Shown: piece after piece, positions 13,045 to 25,502 of the stretch
Position numbering within the stretch: position 1 is the stretch's first letter
Layout: the number at the start of each line of letters is the position of its first letter
NCBI GenBank assembly: GCA_020726505.1
Contig: JAHLEZ010000027.1
Span: 186,001 to 250,000, forward strand
DNA from: Leptodontidium sp. MPI-SDFR-AT-0119
Taxonomy: Eukaryota; Ascomycota; Leotiomycetes; Helotiales; Leptodontidiaceae
DNA length: 64,000 bases
Direction: 5' to 3'
The notes under the pieces: generated by a model
Seen by the model: only the letters and a program-made list of their open reading frames with translations
What the model was told of the DNA's origin: nothing
Database searches by the model: none
Translations under genes and position numbers: made by a program

Positions 13045-14987
13045 GATGCCTTCGAAATAGAAACATTTGAAGCTAATAGTACTTATTATTATTAAGTAAA
13101 GTTATAAAGGTATAAATCAAGAAGCTAATCAAGTCACAATCCAAGTCGTAAAGGTTAGCTTTATACCTAAGCTAAGTGGCCTAGTAGAACACATTAACTT
13201 TAGGTATTAATAGCTTTATGCCTTTACTATGCGCCACTTCCTCGAAATGCCTAAGTAGCCTATAAAAAAGAATATTCTAGCGAAGCCCACTATTAAGGTA
13301 AGTAAAACGATGCTACGAAAGTTTATTAAACTAACTCGCCAATTAGGATTCGAATTCCCTTAGATAAATGCCTTAATACTTTATCCAAACTCGATTACGA
13401 AAAAAGAACCCGAACTACTTAGGCCTTTACTTGTTATGAGTAGCTTTAATAAAATAATAAAATAAAAGTATAAACTACTACTTAAGTAAACTTTTAAAGA
13501 GGATTATAAATTTATTTTTATAAACTACTTACATAACAAAAGAACAAGCAAAGCAAAGGAACTACGTCCTTTTACGTTATTAAATCTAAATATTTTATAT
13601 TCTTTAATAAGCTTACGAGGTTAAGAAAGAGTTTAGGCACGAGTAATTTAAATTACTAATCCCTAGGATTTATAACTCGAGGCTTAGAGGGCTTGTTACC
13701 TTAGGTCTTAATCCCGAGTTAATTTACACGAGACTTTACGAATATAAAGTGTCTAAACTAAGCACGATAATAAGATTAAAAAACAAATATAAATTTAAAT
13801 AAGAGTAATAAGTAAGAACCTACTATTACGTATCTAAACCTTACTCACGAGCAAGAAAAGCGAGTAAACGTCACAGATAATATTAATATAAAAGGGATAT
13901 TTAAGAAGTAAAGGCAAAAGAAAGTAGCGAATAAGTAAAAAAAAGTAATAAATATAATAGGAAAAAGAAAGACAAAACTAGCTTTAGTAAGTAAACCTAA
14001 ATATTTTAACACTATAAAGAGAGAAGTTAAAGTTAAAAAAACTACAAGTATTATTATAAAATACAAAACTAAAAAATCAACTTCAAGTAAAGAAAATCTG
14101 AGTAGCTAATTTAAAGATAAGACTAGTAAAAATAAGGTTAGAAAATATAAGATCACAAATTAAGGGATTACGGGAAATAACGGCATTAGGATAAGAAGAG
14201 ATATAAAAACAGTTTTAGAGAGTAAGTCTAAATAATATAATACTACAAGAAGAAAAGAGAAAGCTTAAAAAACTGCAAGTAATATTACAAAACGTACGAC
14301 TACAAAATAAGCTTTAAGTAAAGAAAACCTGAGTAGAAAATATAAGACTAAAGTAAATATAATTTAAATTACGAGATATAAAACGATAGATTTCGGAATT
14401 ATAAGAAAAGGTAAGATTAAAAAAATAAGAGCGAGAAAAAGAAAAATAAGAGAGAGAGAGGCAAGAAAAGAAAGAGACACAAGAGAAACTACTTAAGGCT
14501 ACTAGCCTAGTCACTAGTTAATTAAGAACTAAGACTTAAGATATTTATATAAGTCATACACACTCTGATCTAACTTCTCAGCCAGATTCGAGTACTAGTA
14601 TAGAACTATTAGTCGTTACTTTCGTTAAGCGAGTATAGATCGGGCAACAAGGTTCGTATCAAGTTCGAAACTAAGGAGAGATTTAACTAGAGGGAGGCAT
14701 CATCTATCGTCGTCGACCCATCTAATCCGTCCGAGGTCATGCGCAAGGCAAGGGAGTACATGTGGAAAGGGCTACGGATTTTAAATACTAAACTGCGCAT
14801 ATTATCCCCGGACGAATACTTTCGAGTCGTGACGGAGAACAAAACTAATACTATACTCTTAATTCTACAGAAGGAACTTGTTATCGATGACGAACTTATA
14901 GGTTCAGTATTTAATCTTCACGTAAAAAGGATTAGTATAGATATATCTCGGTTCTTCCCTCTGCTAAAGAGACGCGCGTTAAATTAA
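13045..14987 (+). pseudogene. Unidentified element-encoded ORF with coiled-coil-like region, RIP-damaged
   Basis: An ATG at 13,045 opens a plus-strand reading that stays coherent for about 200 codons between stops that look like mutated Gln/Trp codons (for example KEDYKFIFINYLHNKRTSKA and ELRPFTLLNLNILYSL). From about 13,840 it becomes Lys/Arg/Glu-rich, as in a coiled coil. A segment at 14,041-14,105 recurs imperfectly at 14,272-14,336. The last 82 codons (14,739-14,987) are open and start MRKAREYMWKG. I do not recognise the family. It is not obviously reverse transcriptase, integrase or a DDE transposase. Confidence 0.35.
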
Positions 14988-15344
14988 AGGAAAGATAAAG
15001 CCACGAGACAAGGAGAAGAGTCTATCCTTATACTGCTAGCTACGAAGTTTAAAGGACGTGATTGCCGCCAATTCCTTTTCTTATTAGAAATGTTTCCTTA
15101 TTACTGAATAATAGTTTCTCCTTACTCCCTATACGAATTGTACTAAACTGAAATTTTAAAAGGGCGTCCTTAGTAAGTGACATAGTTTTCTACTAGCCCA
15201 CGATGACGACTACCGCCGGCAAGGCTGCGGTGATTTAGACGTTTAAGGTCATCTTATCTTAAAAGAGTAGATGGGCGAAATTAACACCTCCGCCAAATCT
15301 ACTAAAGCTTATTAAACCCTAACCCGCGTAATATATTGTAAAGT

Positions 15345-16260
15345 CTACTCACGCACGCTTAATACTCGGAGACTAGCTTTAAACGCTATATTACGTTCTC
15401 CTTCTTCCTCCGGATTATTATAAAGCACACTAGAGACATTCTTATTCGCAATATTAAACTCCCTATGACTATCTAAAACATTTCCTACGAGCGACTCTCG
15501 AAGCTCATTTACTAGAGCTATCTTAGTTATTGTATCTCTCTGACGACTAACACCCCGAACTGTGACCGTAGTGGACAAAGATAGTAATACATGGCGACTA
15601 GGAGCTTAGTTCAGATCGCTATAACCGCTAGTTAGTCGCGATAGAGCTTGGAAAAGACTAGGAGAAGAATGTTACAATCGAGGAGAAAAGCGGTCCGGAG
15701 TTATTAATGGTATGTTACGAGGCTGAACCTAACCTTGGCGCAGAGAACTTACACTAAAAGGCTGAGCTCGAGTCATGATCGGAGAAATCCGACTCGGAAG
15801 ACTAACATTAAGAGGATTATAGATAGAGCCTGAAGCTCCGGACATCGTGCGACTATATTGCGGGACTTGACCACGGTTAGGAGGAGGAGAAGCACTGTAT
15901 AAGTTAGTTCCTACGAAGCCTCGTTAAGTGCTCGGAACTTAGTAAGAAGAAGGCTGGCGAGAGAGGGCTATTTGTATATTATGATTACTTCCGTAGCTTG
16001 AGCCGCTGAGGTTTCGTTAATGAGAAGGACTAACTGTAGGACTAGGAGTAAGAAAAGGGTTTTGTTAGACCGGAGGAGTAGGAGGAATCGGCATGTTACC
16101 TTACCGATTTAAGAGAGGGACAGTACTATATAGCTAGTTGTTGGTAGCAAAGTGGTAATTAGTGCACTTAAGAAGACACTATTTGCTGTTTAGAAGAAGA
16201 TCATGTATAATAATAGTCTCCTTGAATTGGCACTTGTTACCTTACTTGACTCGCTCACAT
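15345..16260 (-). pseudogene. Unidentified Cys-containing, Ser/Pro-rich ORF, RIP-damaged
   Basis: The minus strand from about 16,260 down to 15,345 keeps one frame through roughly 300 codons, broken only by stops that look like mutated Gln/Trp codons. The N-terminal part has several Cys (LGTKCERVK, GNKCQFKE, CLLKCTNYHF), suggestive of a zinc-binding segment. The middle is Ser/Pro-rich (PIPPTPPV, NPFLTPSPTVSPS). The final 77 codons (15,345-15,578) are fully open and include LVNELRESLVGNVLDSHREF. It converges on the plus-strand ORF to its left. Function unknown; the Cys segment is only suggestive of DNA or RNA binding. Confidence 0.35.
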
Positions 16261-16474
16261 TTAGTGCCTAAGATACTTCGTATATGCGCTAGAAGTGCTA
16301 CTTAATACTTATTACGAGTGACATTTAGATACGTAGTCAGATCTCGGCCGACTCGCTAGTTTAACCATTGACTATCCGCCGAATAGAAGCGTAGGACTTA
16401 GGTTAGCGTTTTGCCCTATAAGAAATGCGATCTTGGACGGAGGCGCTATATCGTGCGCGAGGATATAAAGTAAA

Positions 16475-16723
16475 TGTGACGCTTGCCCTAAAAAGACGGC
16501 GGTCACGTGTAACTAACGCCTCACATATTAACACAAGAGACATATAACGATACTAAGTATTAACTTAAAATCTATAATTACAAAGGAAAGAAGGTAAGGA
16601 AAGAATAAGTCTATATATAAGAGGTTAGTATACTTAGTACTATAGTAATCTTAGTACGTCCTAATCGGGCAGTACTAAGTGGAGCCAGTGGAAATGAGGC
16701 TCTAAACAGTGACAGTTGTTACA
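16475..16723 (-). repeat. 3' LTR of the chromovirus (249 bp)
   Basis: On the minus strand it runs TGTAACAAC...GCGTCACA, with a TATATATAGA promoter-like box followed by a pyrimidine-rich stretch. It is the 3' LTR because the polypurine tract (CCGGAGGAGGGGGGT on the minus strand, 16,726-16,740) lies immediately upstream of it. Confidence 0.9.
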
Positions 16724-16749
16724 TTACCCCCCTCCTCCGGAAAAAGCTC

Positions 16750-19700
16750 GTCCTCAAGCGTTAGTCTATCTCCTTATTACTATCGAGGTCGTTATAGTCG
16801 TTAACACTATCTTCTTATGTTTTAATCTATTTAAGTAGCTTAGTAGGGGGTCCTACTTACTCGAGGTAATTGAGGTAGAAATCCCTAACTTTATACGGAG
16901 CGTACTTAAGGTTAGAGGCATTATACTAGTTTAAGTCAACGTCTTAATTAAGCCAAGTAACACGGTAAGATAAAGTCTTACCTTTTTTACGGCAAGTAAG
17001 CACTTCTTTTAGTTCCCACTTATTATCGCCTATAATATTAATCGGCGGGGGGGCATCTTGCACTTAGCCTAATAAGGGGTCGTTAAGGTCTCGGCGTAAC
17101 TTACTAGCTAGAAAGACGTTGTGGACCTTTATATTCGCTAGTAATTCTAGGCGGTACAAGTGTCTTATCTTCTCGAGCACTTTAAATAATCTATTAGTCG
17201 ACATATCTAACTTCTTAAATAGACGGAGTGTCTTAAAGTAGTGTATGTCAAGCCAAACTAGGCTATCTTTATTAAAGTCGACGTCGCGGCAAGAGGCGTT
17301 ATAAGACTTAGCTATCTTTACTTAGGCCACAGTAAGGTTCGACCGAGCTATGTCTTATACTTTCTTATAGCGTTAAGTATAATTAATGGCTTATTAAGTG
17401 TTTAACTTGTTAGCAGGGGTAGTTAAGTCTAGTAAGTCAATTTTCTAGTCTTAATCTATACGTAGTATATATTTATAAACTACTTTAAATAAAGAGAGTC
17501 CCCCTAAGGAATCTTGTGGGAGGGACATTTAGGCGTAGTCTATAATAGGGAGGTACTCTGACTAGTTGTCTTAGTAGTACGTAACGAAAGGTCGGAGTCG
17601 TTTTTGTAGGTATTAGTTATACACTTTAGTCTAGCTATCTATTTGCAGGTAGTTAGTAGCAGACAGTTGTCTCTTAGTTCCGAGGATCTTACTAAGGGCG
17701 GTCTAAAACCTCGAGACAAACTAGGGGCCTCTATTAAAAGTGATAGTCAAGGGAGCGCCAAAGTAATAATATATATAGTAAATATATATAGTGGCTAGTT
17801 TCTAAGTATTTATTGTCTTCTAGTAAGGGATATTAATAGCCTGTTTATTAAATCTGTCGATAAAGACGAGGATATTGTTAAACTTATATTTGTCTTTAGT
17901 AAAGGAGTAGTAGTTTACTATAATATATTCCTAAAGTCAAAACGGAACAGGGAGAAAATAGAGGAGTCCGGGCTTTTTATCCCGGGGTACTTGAATTCGT
18001 TAATAAGTATAATAATTATAGTAGTATTACTAGACTGTCGACGTGATTCCGTGTTATTAGTACTAAAAAGAGAGTATTTAAATCGTCTTCTTAGTACTAA
18101 AGTACGCTATAGTAACTTAATTATAAACCTCTCGTATAAGGAGGGTTTAGAGGTAATCAATATCGGGGACTAAGAGGCGGCCGTCGTAAAGCAGGAGGTC
18201 ACTTACTAGGCTGAGTTTACTTAGTAAGCCTAATATAACTTACTTACGTAGAGTCTATAAAAAAGGAGTAGTGCGATTAGCCTCTAGGATTTATTATACA
18301 ATAGAGAATATTAATGTAAAGGTAGCGAGCTTAACGTCGGCCACTAACGCGTTAGCGTCGTTAAGCGGCCGTAACTTTATAAACAGTAAGCTAAAGTTAA
18401 CTTAGTCTTAGCGTAAGAGTTATTAAAGGCGTTAAGTCTTCTTCGCGGAGTTCTGTTAATTTAACTCGTTTAACTTACAGGAGAGTGCGTCTATTAGGGG
18501 GTTATAGATTCTAGGGCGGTACGTGATTATAAAATTATAGTTCGCTAGAAGCTCTACTTATTATACTTATTTAATATTTAATTACTTAGAAGTCATAAAG
18601 TATTCTAAGGCCTTATAGTTTATTACGACACAGACTTAATAAGGGGCTCTTACTAACTTAACACGCTAGTACCTAAAAGATTTAATAATAACTAATATCT
18701 CTTTATTATATATTACGTAATTAAGCTTAATAAGTAATATAGTCTTTAAAAAGAAAGTAACGGGGAACTAGTCGTCGCCGTACTATTAAGAGAGGACTCC
18801 GGCTATAATACTATCACTAGTATCCGTCTCTAGAAAGTAAAGTAAATCTTATTAGTAGTGTCTTAAGAGAGGTACAAACGTAAGAGTGTATTTTAAGAGG
18901 TCGAAGGCGTCTTCGTACTTTATAATAAAGCGGAAGGGAACGTTATTCTTAGTTAATTAAATAAGAGGTTTCACTATAATACTATAATCACAGATAAATC
19001 TCTGGTAAAAGTTACAAAAACCAAAGAAGGACCGTATACCTTTAATAAAGCTAAGGTAAGTCTATTTACAAATAATAAAGACCTTCTCAAAATTAACTTC
19101 TAAGCTAAAAGTTAATATAATAAATCCTAAGTACTTAGTTTATATTACTTTAAACTCACATTTCTTTAAGTCGGCCTATAACCTAGCGTCGTATAAGTGT
19201 TAAAGTACCTTTTTAACATAAGTGTAATACTCGAGGGGATCTTTAAAGTAAATAAGAATATCGTTTAAGTACGCTATATAGAAATCATTAAGGTAATCGA
19301 AGAGAATGTCGTTTATGTAACGCTAGTAAGTAGCGGGGCTATTAATTAGGCCAAATAAAAGAACTTTATACTTATATACGTCATATCTTATATAGAAGGT
19401 TTTATATTCCTCTAATATTAAGTCTATTTAGATTTAGTAAAAAGCCTGTCGAATATCCAGTTTAGTGAAGGTACGAGCATTAACTATGCGAGCTAAGGTC
19501 TTATTAATTAGAAGTAGGGGGTATCAGTTCTTTCGAGTAAGGGAATTCAGTACCCGAAAGTCAATACACAACCGTAGAGAGTTATTTAGTTTCTTAACAA
19601 AGAGAATAAGGGCAGCGAATAGTACTTAAGACGGCTTAATAAATCCTTTGTTTAAGTTATTTGTAATATATTCTTTAACAGCCTTAAGTTCTTTAGTTAA

Positions 19701-21930
19701 CATCTTATATAATAGCGAATACTTAAGTACTTTCTTACTCTCTCCTTTTAGTTTAATTTTGTGATTATACAAGTAATAGGGGGGAAGAATATTACCTTTT
19801 ACTTTAGAGAATACGTGAGTCTAATCAGCGTATTCTAGGGGAATTAGTAATTTAACGTCTAGCTCTTAAATAAAAAGTGCAAACTATATGGCTGACTGGC
19901 GGCGGTGAGTGAGTTCGACAGTCAGGGCTAATATAACAGCGGTTTTCTCTCGTTTTTAGCTTCTTTAATTAATTAGAGTATCGATCTCTTAAAGTGTTAC
20001 TACAAATATCTTATCTCCTGACTTCCGTTTACTTAATATATAAAATACCGTGGCGTTAATTAGAAGGATTTTAACGATTAGACGTTAACGAGCTCTTTTA
20101 CGTCGCTTTATAATCGGTAGCTCATCTCGGGGATAAGGAGAAGAAGTTAAGGAATAAAGGGCTTTTATAATTAACTCGTGTATAAGAGAGAGCTACGTTT
20201 GTATATTCTGAAGTAAATTGGCGTAGTCCTTAGTATGTGTTTTACGCGTGGAAGGAGCGAATTAGGGAGAGTCTATTTAGTCTCGGGGGTATAAAAGCTT
20301 AGCGGTTTTGCTCTCTAGCTTAATAACTTCTATTCGGGCCAGTTTAGTTAAAATGTATATATAGTCTAGTCGTGGGAGCGGTTGTATATATTAACTGGGC
20401 TAGTTACTTGACATACTTCCTAGCTAAGGTAAGGAACCGTTAATAGCGGAGTGTGCGCGCTCTCTAAGCTTTATTACAGGTCGCACTTATTAATGCGAGA
20501 GCTCTACAGTATATAAAGGATTAGTAATAGAGGTAAGTTTAATAGTAGTGCTAGTATTAGGGATTAACTAAGGGCGATATTATATAACTAAAAGGCGTAG
20601 ATTTAAGTATTTCTAACTCTTAGAGATTAATATAAAATTTATTATTAGCGTAACTTCTCTAATAAAAATAACGGCGCGGCCACTTCTAAAGGCTACTATA
20701 TGTTTCGAAATAAAGTATTTATTAGAAGGTATAATAAGAGAAGAAAGTAAGGAATATATAAGGGGTTTTATACTTAAAACAAAAAGGAAAAAAGAAGTAA
20801 ACAAAGTGTTAAGTATTAAAGAAATAAGGGGGTGAATTTCCTCTATTAGCGCCGTGGGCTCGATTCTGGGGGGGTATAAATTCTCGACTCCACGCTTTTA
20901 GCACGACTACAGCGGATTTCCCTAATCTTTCTTTCTACGACCTATAGTAGTTTTATAATTAGAGATTAGCTGTAAGTGTAGGCTTGATAACTATATATCC
21001 GTAGAATTAGTATCTTTGGCATCCGACATAATTCGACTATATTACGTAAGATGTCGGGTTTAATTTTTTATTAATATAACCGCTAGTTTTTTAGACTTAG
21101 TAATAGTCAAGGAGTTAATAATAATAAGTTCTAGGGTTACTAAGGAAGTAAAGGAGTTATTAACGTATATTTTATCTTTTTAATTTAATCGTGAAATAAA
21201 ATATATTATAGAACCGGCATATGTCACGGAATCGGGACTATTAGTAAGGCAAGACACACGTCCGTCTTATATAGCTCAGTAATATCGAGGGAGAGCGGTG
21301 GGGGACTCTATAGTGTCTATTATATTTATGCCTAGTGCAAGGTCTAGAAGTAGTAAATCGGTTGTCGAAGTCGACTCGGGAAGTTAAGGATTACGGCGGC
21401 TCTAAAATTCACGTAACTTAACGTCTTTACGCTCGGCGTCGCGCTAGTAGCGTTAGTGAATCTTGTGTATACGTAGGTCTTGGACCTTAATTAGTCTGTT
21501 ATAGCTTACTATTAAGGGGTAGTCTAATGGCTAAATAAGCTGTCGTTTAGCGGCGTTTAAAAGTACTTTATAATACTTTAGCTATAATTTTCTAATAATT
21601 ACTTTATAGTTTCTTAAGTAAGTAATTAAGAAGGGAGTAAATGATTGTAGACACTTATTAACTATTAAATTTAACGTAGTATAGTAATTAATAGTCTAGC
21701 TAGTTCGACTATTAAATCCTTTAACAGGGACAAGTAAAGGCAGTAAGTGAATTAAAGGTTTTAAAAAGAAGGAAAGAGACTTTAAAAGAGAGTAATTAAT
21801 AAAATAATAATTATTAGCTCCGGAATTAAGAAGTGCGAGTAGCTTATACGTGAGTCTATTCTTAGAGAGAGCGATACGGGTAGTAAGTGCTAGTCCGCCA
21901 AGAAGCTTCGTAAGGTCAAGATGTCGCATA
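16750..21930 (-). pseudogene. Chromovirus pol: protease, RT, RNase H, integrase, chromodomain
   Basis: Reading from the right on the minus strand. Protease is at about 21,930-21,700 (ALLNSGANNYY, active-site Asp now Asn). RT is at about 19,600-19,240, with LRLCIDFRVLN, FTKLDIRQAF (first catalytic Asp kept), LINSPATYQRYINDILF and AYLNDILIY where Y-x-D-D is expected. RNase H is at about 18,730-18,545 (NYVIYNKEILVIIKS, INYKALEYFMTSK). The integrase core is at about 17,890-17,690 (NILVFIDRFNKQA, then FNRGP where S-D-R-G-P is usual). A C-terminal chromodomain-like block is at about 17,040-16,850 (NKWELKEVLTCR, LSYRVTWL, YNASNLKYAPYKVRDFYL). Many stops are present throughout. The motifs are diagnostic of Ty3/Gypsy; the chromodomain places it among the chromoviruses. 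Confidence 0.88.
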
Positions 21931-23650
21931 TCTTGTATTATACTTAAGAAGGAGCCTTTTCTTAGGTTAAGTCTTTTGCTCGTGGAGTAGGGTCCTCTAC
22001 TAGTAAGTTGTTATTATCGTCTGTGGCTTAGCTGTTAGACATAAGACTACCGTCGTCGGCGCCTACTTCTATTTTGTTTAGACAGGAGGCATAACTACGA
22101 CTAAGGGGTCTCTAAGGAAAATGCTGTAAGGCATTCGCTAGTGTTTAAGCACGAGGTGTGTCGGCTTATATAGAGATTTATTAACCTAGGGGTTAGTTAG
22201 TCTCTCGTCGTTAAGACGAAAAAGTAGTAGAAGCTTAGAGTAACTTCCTGTGGTCCTTAAGGAGATATTAACTTAGGACCGGGGATAGGAATTTATACTT
22301 ATCGCTGAGGGGCTAGAGCGACTAGCGTAAATAGTACTCTTTATAATTTATCCTTAGTCTTTAGCTTAAACTACTCTTATATACTCTTCTAAAGTTTTAG
22401 CTCTTTAATACTTATAAAATAATTACTTGCGTAAGCGGGACGGAAGCTTGTCTTATAAGTCTATTTTAAGTATTAAGTTGTTAATTACGCCGCCTTAGTT
22501 AATAAGAATTCTGAACTATTAGTAAAAGTCCTAAAAGGTTTATCTTACAGTTTTTATTTTTAATATAAAGTAAAGGTTACGCGCTGTCTATTACTTATAG
22601 AAGTTAATTAAGAATTTGACTACTTAGTTAACTAAGTTGAGCGCATCTATAATGTTTCTGTCGTCGTTAAGTGTTAAGGATAAAAAGGAGGGTTCTAAGA
22701 ACGTGTGAGCTATTTCTTTTATTTGTACTAGTAGCTAGTCCTTTTAGTAGTCGTCGTCGACGAAGTATTAGTCGTACCGGCGTAAGGCGTTTTAGACCTA
22801 GACTTCTTATAAACGTAGACTATAGTTAATACTGTTCGAAAGCTTATTGTTTAGGTTAGGGATCTTTTCGATTCGTGAGGCTATAGATATTTAGGACATC
22901 TTAGAGAAAGAGGAGGAATAACGACTTAGGATACGAGGAGGTTAATAGCTATTATTATTATTGTCGTCTAGTAGTCTACTAAGGTCAGGAGTACTTTATG
23001 CCTTACCTTTGCCTTTGTCTAGCTCAGGGGCAGGAGTTTTCTTAATTAAGGGATAAAGGAGTATATCCCCTTCTTAGAAAGTTATAGATCTTAGGGCGGG
23101 TTTATGTAATAGAGGCTCGTCGGTCGTAAGTCGTTATTATTAGAGCGATAGCTTTAACTGCTAGTTTTTTAGGCGACTCTCCGTGAGTTGCTCTTCTAAA
23201 ATGCGAAGTCGGCTTTCTTATAGCGTCTCTCTTATATATGTCCTTATAGGCTCTATACTACTCCCTAGCGTATTAGTGGAAGTATTGACTCTAGGAGTAT
23301 TAATATCGGGAGAGTCAGGTAGGGGGACAGAAGAAGAGGCAGACGACATATCGGCGTCGTCTATAGTAAGTTACTTTATTAAAAGAGGGACGACTTTCGG
23401 CTTAACTTAACGAGTTAGAGGGAGAAGTCCGGCGAAGAGAGGGTTTCGACTTCGTCGTGTAAAGGTAGAGGTCAAGGAGGAGAATAAGGGTAATAGTGGC
23501 GAAGTAGATATTGACTTCGTTATTAATAGGGGTTTTAATACTGCTATTCGTTAAGCTACAAAGCTTAGTATAGGCCTTTCTTGTATTTAAGCTTCTAGGT
23601 CGTAACTACTTATAGGAGAATTAGGGGGCGAGGGATATTTACTGTCTTCC
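21930..23650 (-). pseudogene. Chromovirus gag region, RIP-degraded
   Basis: This is the stretch between the 5' LTR and the protease on the minus strand. It is homologous to the truncated fragment at 3,622-5,830. Stops prevent reading a full protein and I cannot point to a certain zinc knuckle. Assignment is by position and by adjacency to the protease. Confidence 0.6.
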
Positions 23651-23678
23651 TAGACGTAGAGAAAAGAGTTGTAGATAA

Positions 23679-23927
23679 TATGACGCTTGCCTTAAAAAGA
23701 CGGCGGTTACGTGTAACTGACGCCTCACATATTAACACAAGAGACATATAACGATATTAAGCATTAACTTAGAATCTACAACTACAGAGGAAAGAAGGTA
23801 AGGAAAGAATAAGTCTATATACAAGAGGTTAGTATGCCTAGCACTATAGTAATCTCGGTACGTCCTGATCGGGCAGTACTAAGTGGAGCCGGTGGAAATG
23901 AGGCTCTGGACAGCGACAGTCGTTACA
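23679..23927 (-). repeat. 5' LTR of the chromovirus (249 bp)
   Basis: It is the same length as the other LTR and differs from it only by transitions. The inner terminal CA has become TA. The internal sequence starts TTATCTACAACTC, where a primer-binding site would be expected. The outer flank is the GTAAA duplication. Confidence 0.9.
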
Positions 23928-25040
23928 GTAAAGAGTTAAAGAAAGTGAAAATACGAGGCGCAGATCGTTAATACGAGACGCAAAAGAAGAAGTCGAAGTG
24001 AAGAAGTGTGACTAAGACTCGAAGAAGCCGACGGAGAAAGACTTAGAAGTAGTCGGGTACGCCAGGACTTAGAGGAAAGTTAGACTTTTGTGATGCTTTT
24101 AGAAGAAGGTTTTTAGAAGAGGACGTTACTTTTTATACTCGTTTTTAGAGACCTCTAAAAGCGATTCGCAAATGACGTCACGGCCTGTGAATTATTCCTC
24201 AGATACTTTGTCTAAAAACAGAAGTTACGACAACTTTTTTGTAAATCATCCCCTTCGACGTGGCCGAATTAGGAAACTACGACCCCGACTTTCGTACAAA
24301 GCTGAGAGCTTGGCACTACCTCTACGAAGCCAATTCTTCGATCATTCTACGACTACTATTTCTCTTTTACGACAATCAAGTATCGTACTTTAATTCTACA
24401 GAGGAATTAAGGAACTCGAGGGCGAAGTTCGCTTTAAGAGGGGGATAATGTAGTTGCCAGAGGCCTTATGGCCTAAATCTAGTTACTCAGACAATCGGTC
24501 ACATGACTGCCCCTATAACCTTAGAAAATTCTTCCGTAATTTCAATAAAATCGCTTTTTACAACTATAGACTCGGTCATTTTAAGTAAAAGTAAGTCTTC
24601 CTTAAACTTTTCAGATGTCACTAAACTAACTAAGCTTTATAAGTAATCCTCTAAACATTCTCGGTACTATTCCTACTATTACTTTTGACTATACACTTAT
24701 TTAGAACTTTAACTTATTTACATAGACTGATTTTGCGATTAAGAACGGCATTCGAACGAGATTAACGGGGGAGTTTGAGGTTCTCGGCATAACTACTACA
24801 AGTTATATCACAGTACTAGACGTTACACCCTTAGAAGATAATAAGATTGTGACAAACTGCCCTATCGTTCATTAATTTTTGTAGGTTATATAGTTATAAG
24901 GATTTAAGAAGTAGATGCTTCGATCTAGATCTAGTTACTCACTCGAACTTTTATTGTAAGTGCCTATTATATTTAATATTATGTTAATAAACAATACCTT
25001 CTAAATATACTAAACTTTAATTAATATTAAACATAACACA
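23928..25040 (+). mobile_element. 3' end of a plus-strand LTR element: ORF tail, polypurine tract, LTR
   Basis: A plus-strand reading ends ELRNSRAKFALRGG at 24,448; an open stretch of 62 codons starts at 24,260. The last codons form a purine tract, AAGAGGGGGA (24,436-24,445). TAA and then TGTAGTTGCC follow, as in an LTR that begins right after its polypurine tract. The LTR would run from 24,449 to about 25,040, where ACATAACACA is a candidate end. No second LTR was found. The chromovirus interrupts this older element on its left. Type (Ty3 or other) is not certain. Confidence 0.5.
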
Positions 25041-25500
25041 ACTTAGAGATTGCCTATCGGGTCTTCGAGGGCCTTCGGAAGGAGATAGTCTTAGTCTAGT
25101 AGAGTGGGGTTAAGCCGCAATTGTAGTGGCTGCGTCTTTCTGTTTCGGTGTAGAGTGGGATCTAAGATATAGATGCGCCTGGGATGTTTCCTTTGTCTTA
25201 GATATATAACATTCCCTATGCTCGGTTTCATTTTGCGACGGAGTACTCGGTATCCACGTACGTGGCAAAGTCTGTTTGGGAGGTTATTTACAAGCGCACG
25301 GCACGAGTGCGGGGTGGGTGGAAGCCGATGAGTCTAGAGAATTTATGTTAGCGAGGAAACTGGAGGAGCGTCGCTTTGCGGGAAAAGAAGAAGGGGCAGA
25401 CGGAGAATGAGTACTTGTTCGAGTTCTTATGTAGAAGATACGACAAAATGTATAGGTCTAAATCTGGACATAATGATCCCTGTTCGTTAGGGTGTCACAC
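25041..25500. other. Transition from AT block to gene island, no gene seen
   Basis: GC content rises here. A perfect 12-bp palindrome CCACGTACGTGG lies near 25,255. A 67-codon ORF at 25,376-25,579 overlaps the pseudogene below in another frame and is probably not coding. Confidence 0.4.
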
Positions 25501-25502
25501 AA

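Larger units (their letters stand above)
16475..23927 (-). mobile_element. Full-length Ty3/Gypsy chromovirus, RIP-inactivated
   Basis: Two 249-bp direct LTRs (16,475-16,723 and 23,679-23,927) bound a 7,453-bp element flanked by perfect GTAAA duplications (16,470-16,474 and 23,928-23,932). The coding order on the minus strand is gag, protease, RT, RNase H, integrase, chromodomain, the Ty3/Gypsy order. A polypurine tract abuts the 3' LTR at 16,726-16,740. All 22 differences I count between the LTRs are transitions. The frame is riddled with stops and key acidic residues are changed, so the copy cannot be autonomous. The insertion lies inside older transposon sequence. Confidence 0.92.

Noticed and set aside
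13045..16474. Possible captain gene or cargo of a Starship-type element
   Set aside because: I looked for a tyrosine-recombinase (DUF3435-like) signature in the plus ORF and found none.
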